Of a stretch of 7,753 bases of DNA, positions 1 through 5,965 are shown piece by piece (the stretch's first letter is position 1; each line of letters opens with the position of its first letter). The notes under the pieces were generated by a model. That model was given only the letters and a program-made list of their open reading frames with translations, had not been told where the DNA came from and ran no database searches. The translations under genes were made by a program, and so were the position numbers. The DNA is from Verrucomicrobiaceae bacterium (lineage in GTDB: Bacteria > Verrucomicrobiota > Verrucomicrobiae > Verrucomicrobiales > Akkermansiaceae), in the NCBI GenBank assembly GCA_947372405.1, contig CANBTO010000226.1, positions 1-7,753 on the forward strand, read 5' to 3'.

Positions 1-13
1 ACGGCCCCCAAAA

Positions 14-48
14 ATGGATGAGACAGGCCGTCCGCCTGATCGGGATCA
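14..48 (-). terminator. Possible weak terminator after the DR2241-type gene
   Basis: Reading the minus strand just past the TGA stop at 48-46, the arms CAGGC and GCCTG (plus-strand 34-38 and 24-28) form a 5-bp stem with a 5-nt loop. A run of five T follows, but about 10 nt beyond the stem. The stem is short and the T-run is displaced, so this is at best a weak intrinsic terminator. The window edge prevents seeing whether another minus-strand gene follows. Confidence 0.2.
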
Positions 49-714
49 CAGTTCCTTCTGCTGGAACTCCTCCTTGGCTACGCGGCGGCATTCCGCAACG
101 AAGTGGTTGCAGGCCTCGCGGCACAGCAAGGGAATGGCTTGAGGCTCCGACAGATCGCCGGGGATGCCGTTGAAACGGCTCGCCTCGCTTTCTTCAAGCG
201 GCGTCCCGTCGTCGAGCTTCCAGAGAATGCGTTTCGCGCACTGATGGGCCGGGCCGCAGACCTGCTTCACGAGCTGCTGGGCACCGTCGTCGCTGATGGA
301 ACGGGCGAAGCGGTACATGCCGGTCTGGCGGTTGAGCTTTTCGCGCAGGTTTTCCACGCCGAGAACACCTTGTTTCTGCGCGAGGAACAACCCGAGGCAT
401 GCCGGATAGAACTGGTCCAGCGCCTGCCGCAGATCCTCCTCGTTTTCCAAGGCCATCACCCAGCCTCGTTTCAAATTCGTCTGACCTTTGGTGAAACGGT
501 AGCTGCCATCCTCGGCATACGTCGAAATGTCCCGCGCCGCCGCCGGACCCACATGGAGGTCCAGTCCGCCAAATGCCGGCTCGGTCGAGAGTTCGGCATC
601 CCGCCAGTGGCAGATGACATACGGGTATCCGTAAACATCCATTTGCAGTTCGAGCTCGCCCATCCGGTGGACGCCGTTGCGGAGGAGATTGCGCAGATCA
701 ATGGCGATAGACAT
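46..714 (-). CDS. DR2241-type 4Fe-4S cluster protein, partner of CbiX chelatase
   Basis: This 222-residue protein resembles the C-terminal part of Deinococcus radiodurans DR2241, where a CbiX chelatase is fused to a 4Fe-4S binding domain and a stabilising domain. Seven Cys are present (35, 106, 153, 159, 198, 202, 209). The likely cluster ligands are C153-x5-C159 and C198-x3-C202, with C209 an alternative, close to the C-terminus as expected for this family. No signal peptide or membrane segment is visible, so it is probably cytosolic, and the Fe-S cluster would serve the chelatase or a linked redox step. The ATG at 714 is the only usual start after the upstream cbiX stop. The frame is continuous with cbiX except for that one TGA, with ten sense codons between. 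No Shine-Dalgarno lies next to the ATG; the only AGGAG is about 27 nt upstream. The family call is by recall of sequence pattern. Confidence 0.75.
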   Translation of the reverse strand: MSIAIDLRNLLRNGVHRMGELELQMDVYGYPYVICHWRDAELSTEPAFGGLDLHVGPAAARDISTYAEDGSYRFTKGQTNLKRGWVMALENEEDLRQALDQFYPACLGLFLAQKQGVLGVENLREKLNRQTGMYRFARSISDDGAQQLVKQVCGPAHQCAKRILWKLDDGTPLEESEASRFNGIPGDLSEPQAIPLLCREACNHFVAECRRVAKEEFQQKEL

Positions 715-726
715 GTCTTCGATGGT

Positions 727-740
727 TTCTACTGTTAGAA
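727..740. other. Short A-T-rich inverted repeat between cbiX and the Fe-S gene
   Basis: TTCTA at 727-731 and TAGAA at 736-740 are perfect inverted arms around a 4-nt loop. They sit 4 nt after the cbiX stop codon on the coding strand and 12 nt before the next ATG. The repeat contains one of the TGTTAG hexamers (733-738). With only five mostly A-T pairs it would make a weak RNA hairpin. It may be no more than a by-product of the hexamer. Confidence 0.3.
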
Positions 741-744
741 CTCC

Positions 745-1575
745 TCACGCTCCTGTAACGGCAGCCCGATGCAGCCGGTCGAAGTCCGCGACCTGGTCAA
801 GGATGACGTCCGCGATGTGCCGTTCGGTTCCGATCGACGAGCTGTAGTAGAGCGTCTTGCCCCGCAGATGGTGCGGATTCTGGCGGAATGCGTCGCGCTG
901 GCTCGCCGCCGGCCCCACCTCGTTTTCGATTCCTAACAACACCGGGATGTCCTGATAGGAATGCAGCCCGTCCGAAATAAAGAACGGCACGACGATCACG
1001 TTCGGCGTGGGTGACATTTCGTCCCATTTCGCGATGAACGGCTGCTCCTCCATGTAGGCGTCCAGCACCGCAGCGTAACCCGCGCCGGAAGCGGCGATGA
1101 GGTCCACCTGATCCCGGATGGCCTTGGTGGAATTCTGGTTCAGCCCTGTGCCATGGCCGGTGATGATGAGAGTGGTTTCGCCGGGTTTTGCCGCAGGTGC
1201 CACCTCACGCGCGCGGCGGAGGATCAAGCCGGTCATCGACGGATGCACACCCACCGGCAGGCAGTAATGCAGCGTTTTCCCGCGGACCACGCTCGTCGGC
1301 CCGCTGAGCTGGAGTTCCCGCGGAATCACGTCCTGGGTGAAGTAGCCTTCGCTGATGAAATCCGGCACCACATACACCTCGTCGGAATCGATCATGTAGA
1401 GGGCCTCGCGCATGGATGGCTCCTCTTTCCAGAAGCAGCAATGCACTTCCGCGAACAAACCACTCCGGCGGATTTCATCGGCATGCTCGAAATAGGGTGT
1501 GGACGAGTCCGGGTTCTCGGTGGACCCGTGACCGACGATGAGAAGGGCGCTGTGCGGCTTCGGCGCGATGGACAT
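745..1575 (-). CDS. cbiX: Sirohydrochlorin cobaltochelatase, two-lobed CbiX type
   Basis: A class II tetrapyrrole chelatase of 276 residues made of two CbiX-like lobes. It would insert Co2+ (or Fe2+ if it serves siroheme) into sirohydrochlorin in the cytosol. Lobe 1 starts with VGHGS (His16). Lobe 2 starts with TGHGT (His141) and carries VPFFISDGLH, whose His205 matches the second metal-binding His of the small archaeal CbiX (His10/His74 in Archaeoglobus, by recall). In lobe 1 the equivalent position is Phe79 (FISEGYF), so only lobe 2 keeps both His. Each lobe ends with the family's RGKTL strand. The ATG at 1575 sits just before the first beta strand; no Shine-Dalgarno is visible. It lies 60 nt after the NlpC/P60 gene and just before the DR2241-type Fe-S gene, its natural partner. 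No cobalamin riboswitch was seen. The metal cannot be decided from sequence. Confidence 0.88.
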   Translation of the reverse strand: MSIAPKPHSALLIVGHGSTENPDSSTPYFEHADEIRRSGLFAEVHCCFWKEEPSMREALYMIDSDEVYVVPDFISEGYFTQDVIPRELQLSGPTSVVRGKTLHYCLPVGVHPSMTGLILRRAREVAPAAKPGETTLIITGHGTGLNQNSTKAIRDQVDLIAASGAGYAAVLDAYMEEQPFIAKWDEMSPTPNVIVVPFFISDGLHSYQDIPVLLGIENEVGPAASQRDAFRQNPHHLRGKTLYYSSSIGTERHIADVILDQVADFDRLHRAAVTGA

Positions 1576-1586
1576 GGCGGGAAACT

Positions 1587-1600
1587 GGCGGGCTTCCGCC
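1587..1600 (-). other. Small GC-rich hairpin upstream of cbiX
   Basis: GGCGG at 1587-1591 and CCGCC at 1596-1600 form a perfect 5-bp stem with a 4-nt loop. It lies in the 60-nt spacer between the NlpC/P60 stop and the cbiX start, ending 11 nt before the cbiX ATG. In the minus-strand transcript it could slow ribosome access or trim read-through. There is no T-run typical of a terminator. In GC-rich DNA such a hairpin can arise by chance. Confidence 0.25.
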
Positions 1601-1635
1601 GGAATGCAAGAAAGAGCAGGACTGCGGCATCGGAT

Positions 1636-2373
1636 TCACGCACCATGCTCCGGGGACTCCGGCTGACAAAGCACGGCCCAGCGGTGTGCCGTCATGTGCT
1701 CGTACCACGGGCCATCCTCGGGTTTCGAAACCCAGCGGTGGACCTTGCCCATGGTCGGATCCGCCTCGATCCACTCGCCATTTCCAAGATAGACCACCAC
1801 ATGGTTCGCATCGGACTTGACCGCGAGATCCCCCGGCTGAAGCGGCAGATGGGACATCTCCCACAGGGGCCCGGAAACCCCAATGCCCCTGGTCTGTCCG
1901 CGGTATCCCTGGCCCATGGCGTGTGCCCCCTCATCGAACCACCATTGATCGAGCCACATCCGGAAAGCCGTGCCATTCGCATGACGCACGCCCTGCGCCC
2001 AAAGCGCGTCACGCAGCGCGCGGCGCGGCAGGCCGGAGCAGTCGATGCCAAGCGAGTTCTCACCACCCCATACATAGCGGGTGCCGTCATAGCTCACCAG
2101 CCGTCCGACGTAATCGTCCCTCAACGCGGCCGCATCCAGCGGCTTGCCGGGCAGCAGGAAGGGCACCACCGCCAGCAGCGGGATTCCTGTTAGGACCAGC
2201 CTGGGCAGCCTGCGGTTTTCCAGAAGCCGCCGTGCGGCCGCCCATGCTGTAACGAGGCCGATGAAAAAGCCCGCCTGCCAGAGTCTGTCGTGGATCGGAC
2301 TGAGCGCACAGGCTGCGGCAAGAATGATTCCAGCGATCCATGCGGCGTGGAGTTTTCGGTTGGAAAAACGCAT
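1636..2373 (-). CDS. NlpC/P60-family peptidase with N-terminal membrane anchor
   Basis: A 245-residue protein with three hydrophobic stretches (about 8-24, 32-48 and 58-75) followed by an NlpC/P60 papain-like cysteine peptidase domain (about 85-235). The domain shows the family signature: Tyr-Val-Trp-Gly-Gly, then GIDCSG with catalytic Cys112, and NHVVVYLGNG with catalytic His191. Glu203 or Asp205 in WIEADP is the probable third residue. Family members cleave gamma-D-Glu/diamino acid or related bonds in peptidoglycan stem peptides, so this domain probably acts outside the cytoplasmic membrane. An in-frame ATG at 2427 would add 18 residues, but that extension is polar and overlaps repeats in the upstream regulatory region. 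ATG 2373, which leads straight into the first hydrophobic segment, is preferred. It has no Shine-Dalgarno. It is the first gene of a minus-strand group with cbiX, with no obvious functional link. Confidence 0.82.
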   Translation of the reverse strand: MRFSNRKLHAAWIAGIILAAACALSPIHDRLWQAGFFIGLVTAWAAARRLLENRRLPRLVLTGIPLLAVVPFLLPGKPLDAAALRDDYVGRLVSYDGTRYVWGGENSLGIDCSGLPRRALRDALWAQGVRHANGTAFRMWLDQWWFDEGAHAMGQGYRGQTRGIGVSGPLWEMSHLPLQPGDLAVKSDANHVVVYLGNGEWIEADPTMGKVHRWVSKPEDGPWYEHMTAHRWAVLCQPESPEHGA

Positions 2374-2578
2374 GGGCGGACTTACCCGGGAATCATCGGG
2401 TCCCGCGAGACGATTCCATCCCTTCACTCCCTTTTCACACGGCCTTCACACAGCGATGGAACATGCGGGATGACCGCCGGAGCATTTCTGTTAGTCCGTG
2501 CGGCCCCGGCGCCTGCGGCCTTACCTGGTGGCATGGAAAATGTAAGAACCCCACTGCCGCCGCAAGTATCCGCATTTC
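2374..2578. promoter_or_regulatory. Divergent intergenic region between NlpC/P60 and FG-GAP genes
   Basis: About 205 bp separate the two divergent starts, so promoters for both directions should lie here. I see no convincing -35/-10 pair. The region holds the three 11-bp spaced TTCAC units (2423-2451) and one TGTTAG hexamer (2489-2494). Neither downstream gene has a Shine-Dalgarno in its leader. Confidence 0.5.
2423..2451 (+). promoter_or_regulatory. PHO-box-like triple direct repeat (TTCAC at 11-bp period)
   Basis: TTCACTC (2423-2429), TTCACAC (2434-2440) and TTCACAC (2445-2451) are spaced by exactly 11 bp. Direct repeats of this length and period are the hallmark of OmpR/PhoB-type response-regulator sites. 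The TTCAC core matches what I recall of the actinobacterial PHO box and the Bacillus PhoP repeat TT(A/C/T)ACA. The units read toward the FG-GAP gene and end 127 nt before its ATG. No good -10 hexamer is visible just downstream, and no pho gene lies in the window, so the regulator is inferred only. Confidence 0.4.
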
Positions 2579-4402
2579 ATGAGACCGATCCCCGTATTGT
2601 TCCCTCTCTGCCTCGCCGCCTCCCTCGCACGGGCTGCCGATCCGGTGCCGTTCGGAGAATTCACGAAAATCCAGCTCACCGATGAATTCTGGGCGGAAGG
2701 CATCACCTGCGGAGATTTCAATCACGACGGCAAGATGGACGTGGCTTACGGGCCTCATGTCTGGGATGGACCGGACTTCAAAAACCGCCACACGATTTAC
2801 CCGGATGACAAGAGGTCGAAGAGCAAAAAGGCGGACGGCACCGAGGTGGAGTTCGGCGGATTCAAGGGCGCGCTGGGAACGGACAACGACTACTCGGACG
2901 ACTTCCTCAGCTTCTCCCACGATTTCAACGGAGATGGCTGGACCGACGTGCTCGTGATCGGTTATCCGGGAAAGGAGGCGTTCTGGTTCGAGAATCCCAA
3001 AGGCGTGGACAAGCTCTGGGAGAAACATCAGGCGTGGTCATCGGTGGACAACGAGTCACCCGCGCTCGTGGATTTGTTAGGAACCGGGAATCCGGTGCTG
3101 CTGTGCAATTCCGGCGGTTGTTTCGGATATGCGAAACCGGATCCGGCAAACCCCAACGCCGAGTGGACCTGGCACGCGATCTCGCCGAAAGGCCCGTGGC
3201 AGCGCTTCACCCACGGCATCGGTGCCGGTGACGTGAATGGCGACGGCAAGGCGGACATTCTCGACGCCGGCGGCTGGTGGGAGCAACCGCCATCGCTGGA
3301 AGGCGACCCGGTTTGGAAGCGACATGAAGCGGACTTCGGCAAAGGCGGCGCACAGATGTATGCCTGCGACGTGAACGGCGATGGCAAGGCGGATGTCATC
3401 ACCTGCCTTGATGCGCATGGCTATGGCCTCGTCTGGTTTGAACAAACCAACGAGGGCGGAGCACAAGGCTGGACCAAACATCTGATTGTCGGCCAGACGG
3501 CGGAGGAAAACCCGCAGGGAGTGCATTTCTCACAACCGCATGCGATCTGGCTGCAGGACATGAACGGCGACGGACTGCCGGACATCGTCACCGGCAAGCG
3601 TTTCTGGGCGCACGGCCCCAAAGGCGATCCCGAACCGAACGCCACGCCGTTCCTGTATTGGTTCGAACTGAAACGCGAGGGCGGCAAAGCCAGTTACACC
3701 GCACACATGATCGACGATGCGTCCGGCGTCGGCACGGAAATCACAGCCACGGATATGAATGGTGACGGCAAGCCCGATGTGCTGGTGGGGAACAAAAAGG
3801 GAGCTTTTGTCTTCCTGCGGTCACCAGCAGCCAGGATGACTCCCGTTTCACTTTCCGATGGGAAAACATTCACCGGTTGGGAAGGTGACATCGGGCACAC
3901 ATGGAAGCTGGAGGATGGCGCGTTCACCGCGGGCGATCTTGAGCACAAACAACCGTATAATGACTTCCTTGCGACCACGAAGTCCTATGGAGATTTCGAA
4001 CTCAACCTCGACGTTCGGATCGCCGGCAGCGAAGGCTTTGTGAATGGTGGCATCCAGTTCTGGTCGGAGAGAATCAAGGACAGCCACGAGGTCCGGGGAT
4101 TCCAGGCGGACTTCGGCAGTGGCTATGACGGCGCGCTCTGTGATGAAAGCCGGCGCAGCGGGCGCGACATTGTTAGACCCTCGAAGGAAGTCCACGACCA
4201 GGCGCTGAAGAAAGACGAATGGAACCACTACCGCATCCGCGCGGAATGGCCGCACATCCAGCTTTGGCTCAACGGCATCAAGACCATCGACTACATCGAA
4301 AAAGATCCCTCGATCCCACGCCAAGGCATCTTCGCCCTGCAAATCCATGGCGGCGCGAAAACCAAAATATGGTATCGCAATCCAATGCTCCAGGAACTCT
4401 GA
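2579..4402 (+). CDS. Secreted FG-GAP/VCBS repeat protein with C-terminal DUF1080 domain
   Basis: A 607-residue exported protein. The signal peptide covers about residues 1-19 or 1-20, with the cleavage site LARA/A before DPV. The N-terminal part (about 25-420) is an FG-GAP/VCBS-like propeller with six calcium-loop motifs of the form D-x-N-x-D-G-x-x-D at 46-54, 115-123, 218-226, 264-272, 327-335 and 392-400. The C-terminal part (about 421-606) is a DUF1080 (PF06439, 3-keto-disaccharide hydrolase) jelly-roll of concanavalin/laminin-G type. Its landmarks are LSDGKTFTGW near 426, the GGIQFWSE strand near 490, and DEWNHYRI near 546. Such proteins are numerous in Planctomycetes and Verrucomicrobia and are linked to carbohydrate binding or breakdown. 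The substrate cannot be told. The start at 2579 directly precedes the signal peptide; no Shine-Dalgarno is present. It stands alone, divergent from the NlpC/P60 gene. Confidence 0.88.
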   Translation: MRPIPVLFPLCLAASLARAADPVPFGEFTKIQLTDEFWAEGITCGDFNHDGKMDVAYGPHVWDGPDFKNRHTIYPDDKRSKSKKADGTEVEFGGFKGALGTDNDYSDDFLSFSHDFNGDGWTDVLVIGYPGKEAFWFENPKGVDKLWEKHQAWSSVDNESPALVDLLGTGNPVLLCNSGGCFGYAKPDPANPNAEWTWHAISPKGPWQRFTHGIGAGDVNGDGKADILDAGGWWEQPPSLEGDPVWKRHEADFGKGGAQMYACDVNGDGKADVITCLDAHGYGLVWFEQTNEGGAQGWTKHLIVGQTAEENPQGVHFSQPHAIWLQDMNGDGLPDIVTGKRFWAHGPKGDPEPNATPFLYWFELKREGGKASYTAHMIDDASGVGTEITATDMNGDGKPDVLVGNKKGAFVFLRSPAARMTPVSLSDGKTFTGWEGDIGHTWKLEDGAFTAGDLEHKQPYNDFLATTKSYGDFELNLDVRIAGSEGFVNGGIQFWSERIKDSHEVRGFQADFGSGYDGALCDESRRSGRDIVRPSKEVHDQALKKDEWNHYRIRAEWPHIQLWLNGIKTIDYIEKDPSIPRQGIFALQIHGGAKTKIWYRNPMLQEL

Positions 4403-4449
4403 GACTGATCCCTGCGCAACGGCGGGAAAATTTACCGGGCCTTTACAGA

Positions 4450-4476
4450 CGATGCGCGCGGATCGTGGCAGCATCG
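4450..4476 (+). other. Inverted repeat just upstream of the DUF2306 gene
   Basis: CGATGC (4450-4455) and GCATCG (4471-4476) are perfect 6-bp inverted arms with a 15-nt spacer, ending 4 nt before the ATG at 4481. It could be an operator or a hairpin over the translation start. The 78-nt gap also holds the only A-T-rich stretch nearby (around 4428-4436), a possible promoter element, but no clear consensus is visible. Low weight in GC-rich DNA. Confidence 0.2.
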
Positions 4477-4480
4477 GGCC

Positions 4481-5143
4481 ATGTTCATCCGCGGCATCCA
4501 GTGGCTCGGCTGGCTCGCTTACCTCGCGGGCAGCCTGCTCATTCTAACAAACTCGGTCGAGGACTACCTTCCCGGCGGCCTTGGTCTCTTCATCTCCCAG
4601 AAAGGAGCGATTGGTGAGAGCCCGCTCTGGCGGACCTCGCTGCACATCCACATCATCGGCGGGCTGCTTTGTCTCTTCGCGGCCCTGCCACAGTTTTCGA
4701 AATTCCTCCTCCGCCGCTTTCCTGCGGTCCACCGGGTTTCCGGCCGGGTCTATGGAATGAGCGTGCTGTTTCTCGTCTGCCCGACCGGCTTCCACCTCGC
4801 CCTTTACGCGAAGGGTGGTTTTTTCGGAAAACTCGGTTTTCTCACCCTGTCCGTAGCGGCCTTCCACACCACGCTGGCCGGTTGGCGGACAGTTCTTCCC
4901 CGGCATCGGGACATGACCGCCCACCGGGCATGGATGACCCGCTCCTTCGCGCTCGCCGCCAGCGCCATCACCTTCCGCATCTATCACATGCTCGGCTATC
5001 TCGGCGGCATCGAGGCGGACACCAACTACGTCGCCTGCCTCTGGCTGAGCATTGCGGGAAATCTCGCCGTCGCGGAAATAATCCTCCACCGCAAACAAGC
5101 CGCGCCGTTCATTCTCCAACAACAACCCCAAACCGAATCATGA
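4481..5143 (+). CDS. DUF2306-family integral membrane protein
   Basis: A 220-residue polytopic membrane protein matching the DUF2306 (PF10067) pattern as I recall it. There are about six hydrophobic helices (near 7-23, 54-69, 90-108, 117-134, 153-171 and 182-202). Conserved-looking residues are His55 in SLHIHIIGG, then HRVSGRVYG (His84, Arg85, Tyr91), and HRAWMTRSFAL (His148-Met152) followed by ITFRIYHMLG. The repeated membrane-border His would suit heme or metal binding, but that is inference and the family function is not established. The ATG at 4481 begins just before the first helix. The gene stop overlaps the start of the next gene by 4 nt (ATGA), implying a shared transcript and coupled translation. 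A TGTTAG hexamer (as CTAACA, 4544-4549) lies within the first codons. Confidence 0.75.
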   Translation: MFIRGIQWLGWLAYLAGSLLILTNSVEDYLPGGLGLFISQKGAIGESPLWRTSLHIHIIGGLLCLFAALPQFSKFLLRRFPAVHRVSGRVYGMSVLFLVCPTGFHLALYAKGGFFGKLGFLTLSVAAFHTTLAGWRTVLPRHRDMTAHRAWMTRSFALAASAITFRIYHMLGYLGGIEADTNYVACLWLSIAGNLAVAEIILHRKQAAPFILQQQPQTES

Positions 5144-5559
5144 AAACCAGCATATTGCTTTGCCTTGCCACCATTACAGGAATGCTTGCCGCCGAACCCT
5201 ACACGCGGTCTCCAAACAACGCCCAGGCCCCGAAAGCCGACACTCTCGCAGGCGCGCAAGCAGCGGTCCAGACCCAGATTGTCTCCCGCCTGCAACCTCA
5301 TTATCCACCCTTTTCGCGAGCCATGCCCATGCTTGTGCTGCCGAGCTATCAGGTTGTGGAACACGTCGGAAACGAGGACCGCCTCCCATTCACGGTTTCG
5401 ATTCCCAAGTCTGCGACAAACGTGTCCGGCTACGTCCGACTCACTGACAACGCGATCTTCATTTTCCGCCCGGAAACCAAGGACTACATCCCCAGCAATC
5501 TCGACCCACGCTTCGCTCCTGCCAAGGAAGTCCAGATCGCGCCGGTGAGACCGACGTGA
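5140..5559 (+). CDS. Small secreted protein of unknown function
   Basis: I do not recognise this 139-residue protein. It begins with a clear Sec signal peptide (Lys2, hydrophobic 4-16, likely cleavage LAA/EP after residue 18) and no lipobox at the cleavage site. The mature part of about 120 residues has an Ala/Gln-rich stretch (28-46), which could be a helix. It then has a probable beta-rich region from about 62 to 118 (MPMLVLPSY, PFTVSIP, AIFIFRP). It has no Cys after the signal peptide. The start is fixed by the ATGA overlap with the DUF2306 gene and by the signal peptide; the frame stays open far upstream inside that gene, but that part is antisense-like shadow. Co-translation suggests the two products work together at the cell envelope, which is inference. 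Confidence 0.72.
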   Translation: MKTSILLCLATITGMLAAEPYTRSPNNAQAPKADTLAGAQAAVQTQIVSRLQPHYPPFSRAMPMLVLPSYQVVEHVGNEDRLPFTVSIPKSATNVSGYVRLTDNAIFIFRPETKDYIPSNLDPRFAPAKEVQIAPVRPT

Positions 5560-5584
5560 GTCTTCACCGGCATTTGGATCATCC

Positions 5585-5600
5585 GGAGATCAAAGTCTCC
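5585..5600. other. Small inverted repeat downstream of the secreted protein gene
   Basis: GGAGA (5585-5589) and TCTCC (5596-5600) are perfect 5-bp arms around a 6-nt loop, 26 nt after the stop of the small secreted protein gene. It could help end that transcript or form part of the control region for the following toxin-antitoxin genes. No T-run follows, so an intrinsic terminator is not supported. Confidence 0.2.
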
Positions 5601-5604
5601 TCCT

Positions 5605-5650
5605 CCGCCGGAACAGGCTTCTGCAAACTCTTTGTTGCACTTTCCGGCGG
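5605..5650. promoter_or_regulatory. Long inverted repeat upstream of brnT, candidate operator
   Basis: CCGCCGGAA (5605-5613) and TTCCGGCGG (5642-5650) are perfect 9-bp inverted arms separated by 28 nt. With a G-T pair and one more C-G pair outside, the match reaches 11 positions. The right arm ends 18 nt before the brnT ATG. A TTGCAC (about 5634-5639), possibly a -35 element, lies between the arms, but no good -10 follows. BrnA-type antitoxins are known to repress their own promoter by binding inverted repeats, so an operator is plausible. A transcript hairpin is the alternative. Confidence 0.4.
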
Positions 5651-5668
5651 GGTCCTCAAACTCCGGGC

Positions 5669-5947
5669 ATGGAACTTGACCTGATCGACGTGCAATTCGA
5701 CCTCCGGAGCGTAAAGCCCCGGGAGCTAGAGGAGGCGTTTGAAGACCCGTTTTCGGTGCGTTTCCTGCCGGACTCGGAACGCAGCGACGGGGCCTCACGT
5801 TTCTACGCGCTGGGCCGCACGGTGGCTGACCGCTACCTCTTCTTCGCGTTCTGGACCGACGGAAAAACCGCCCGCGTCGTCGCGGCGCGGGACATGTCCG
5901 AAACGGAACGGAAGTTCTACGACCGCAAATACGCCGAATTCCGCTGA
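5669..5947 (+). CDS. brnT: BrnT-family type II toxin (ribonuclease-like)
   Basis: A 92-residue protein with the BrnT (PF04365) pattern in its central and C-terminal parts. It has EEAFEDPFSVRF (about 21-32), then RFYALGRT (44-51), a hydrophobic strand RYLFFAFW (55-62), the strand ARVVAARDMS (68-77) and the terminal TERKFYDRK helix. BrnT toxins are RelE-fold ribonucleases that block translation. The N-terminus lacks the classic F-E-W-D...K-H-G segment; instead it reads VQFDLRSVKPRE, so this is a divergent member. No Shine-Dalgarno is seen before the ATG at 5669. The antitoxin gene follows after 18 nt, the toxin-first order known for brnTA. Whether the toxin is active cannot be judged by eye. 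Confidence 0.75.
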   Translation: MELDLIDVQFDLRSVKPRELEEAFEDPFSVRFLPDSERSDGASRFYALGRTVADRYLFFAFWTDGKTARVVAARDMSETERKFYDRKYAEFR

Positions 5948-5965
5948 CCTTTCCTCTTCCCCAAC

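Noticed and set aside
1..31. Inverted arms ACGGCC and GGCCGT at the window start
   Set aside because: Only 6 bp with a 19-nt spacer and cut by the window edge; common by chance in GC-rich DNA.
103..738. Plus-strand open frame of 211 codons
   Set aside because: It is antisense to the DR2241-type gene, whose Cys pattern and partner gene support the minus strand.
727..747. Selenocysteine read-through of the cbiX TGA
   Set aside because: The hairpin after the TGA is only five mostly A-T pairs, and no Cys-containing counterpart is known to me at this place; an ordinary stop is simpler.
1153..2193. Long plus-strand open frame of 346 codons
   Set aside because: It is rich in Arg, His and Pro, has no recognisable domain, and lies antisense to the clear CbiX and NlpC/P60 genes.
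2374..2578. Cobalamin riboswitch for the cbiX group
   Set aside because: No B12-box or matching set of stems could be seen in this region or in the 60-nt spacer before cbiX.
3848..4474. Minus-strand open frame of 208 codons
   Set aside because: It is a shadow of the DUF1080 domain coded on the plus strand.
4669..5139. Upstream extension of the small secreted protein frame
   Set aside because: The extension is Arg/Pro-rich out-of-frame reading of the DUF2306 gene; the signal peptide and ATGA overlap place the start at 5140.
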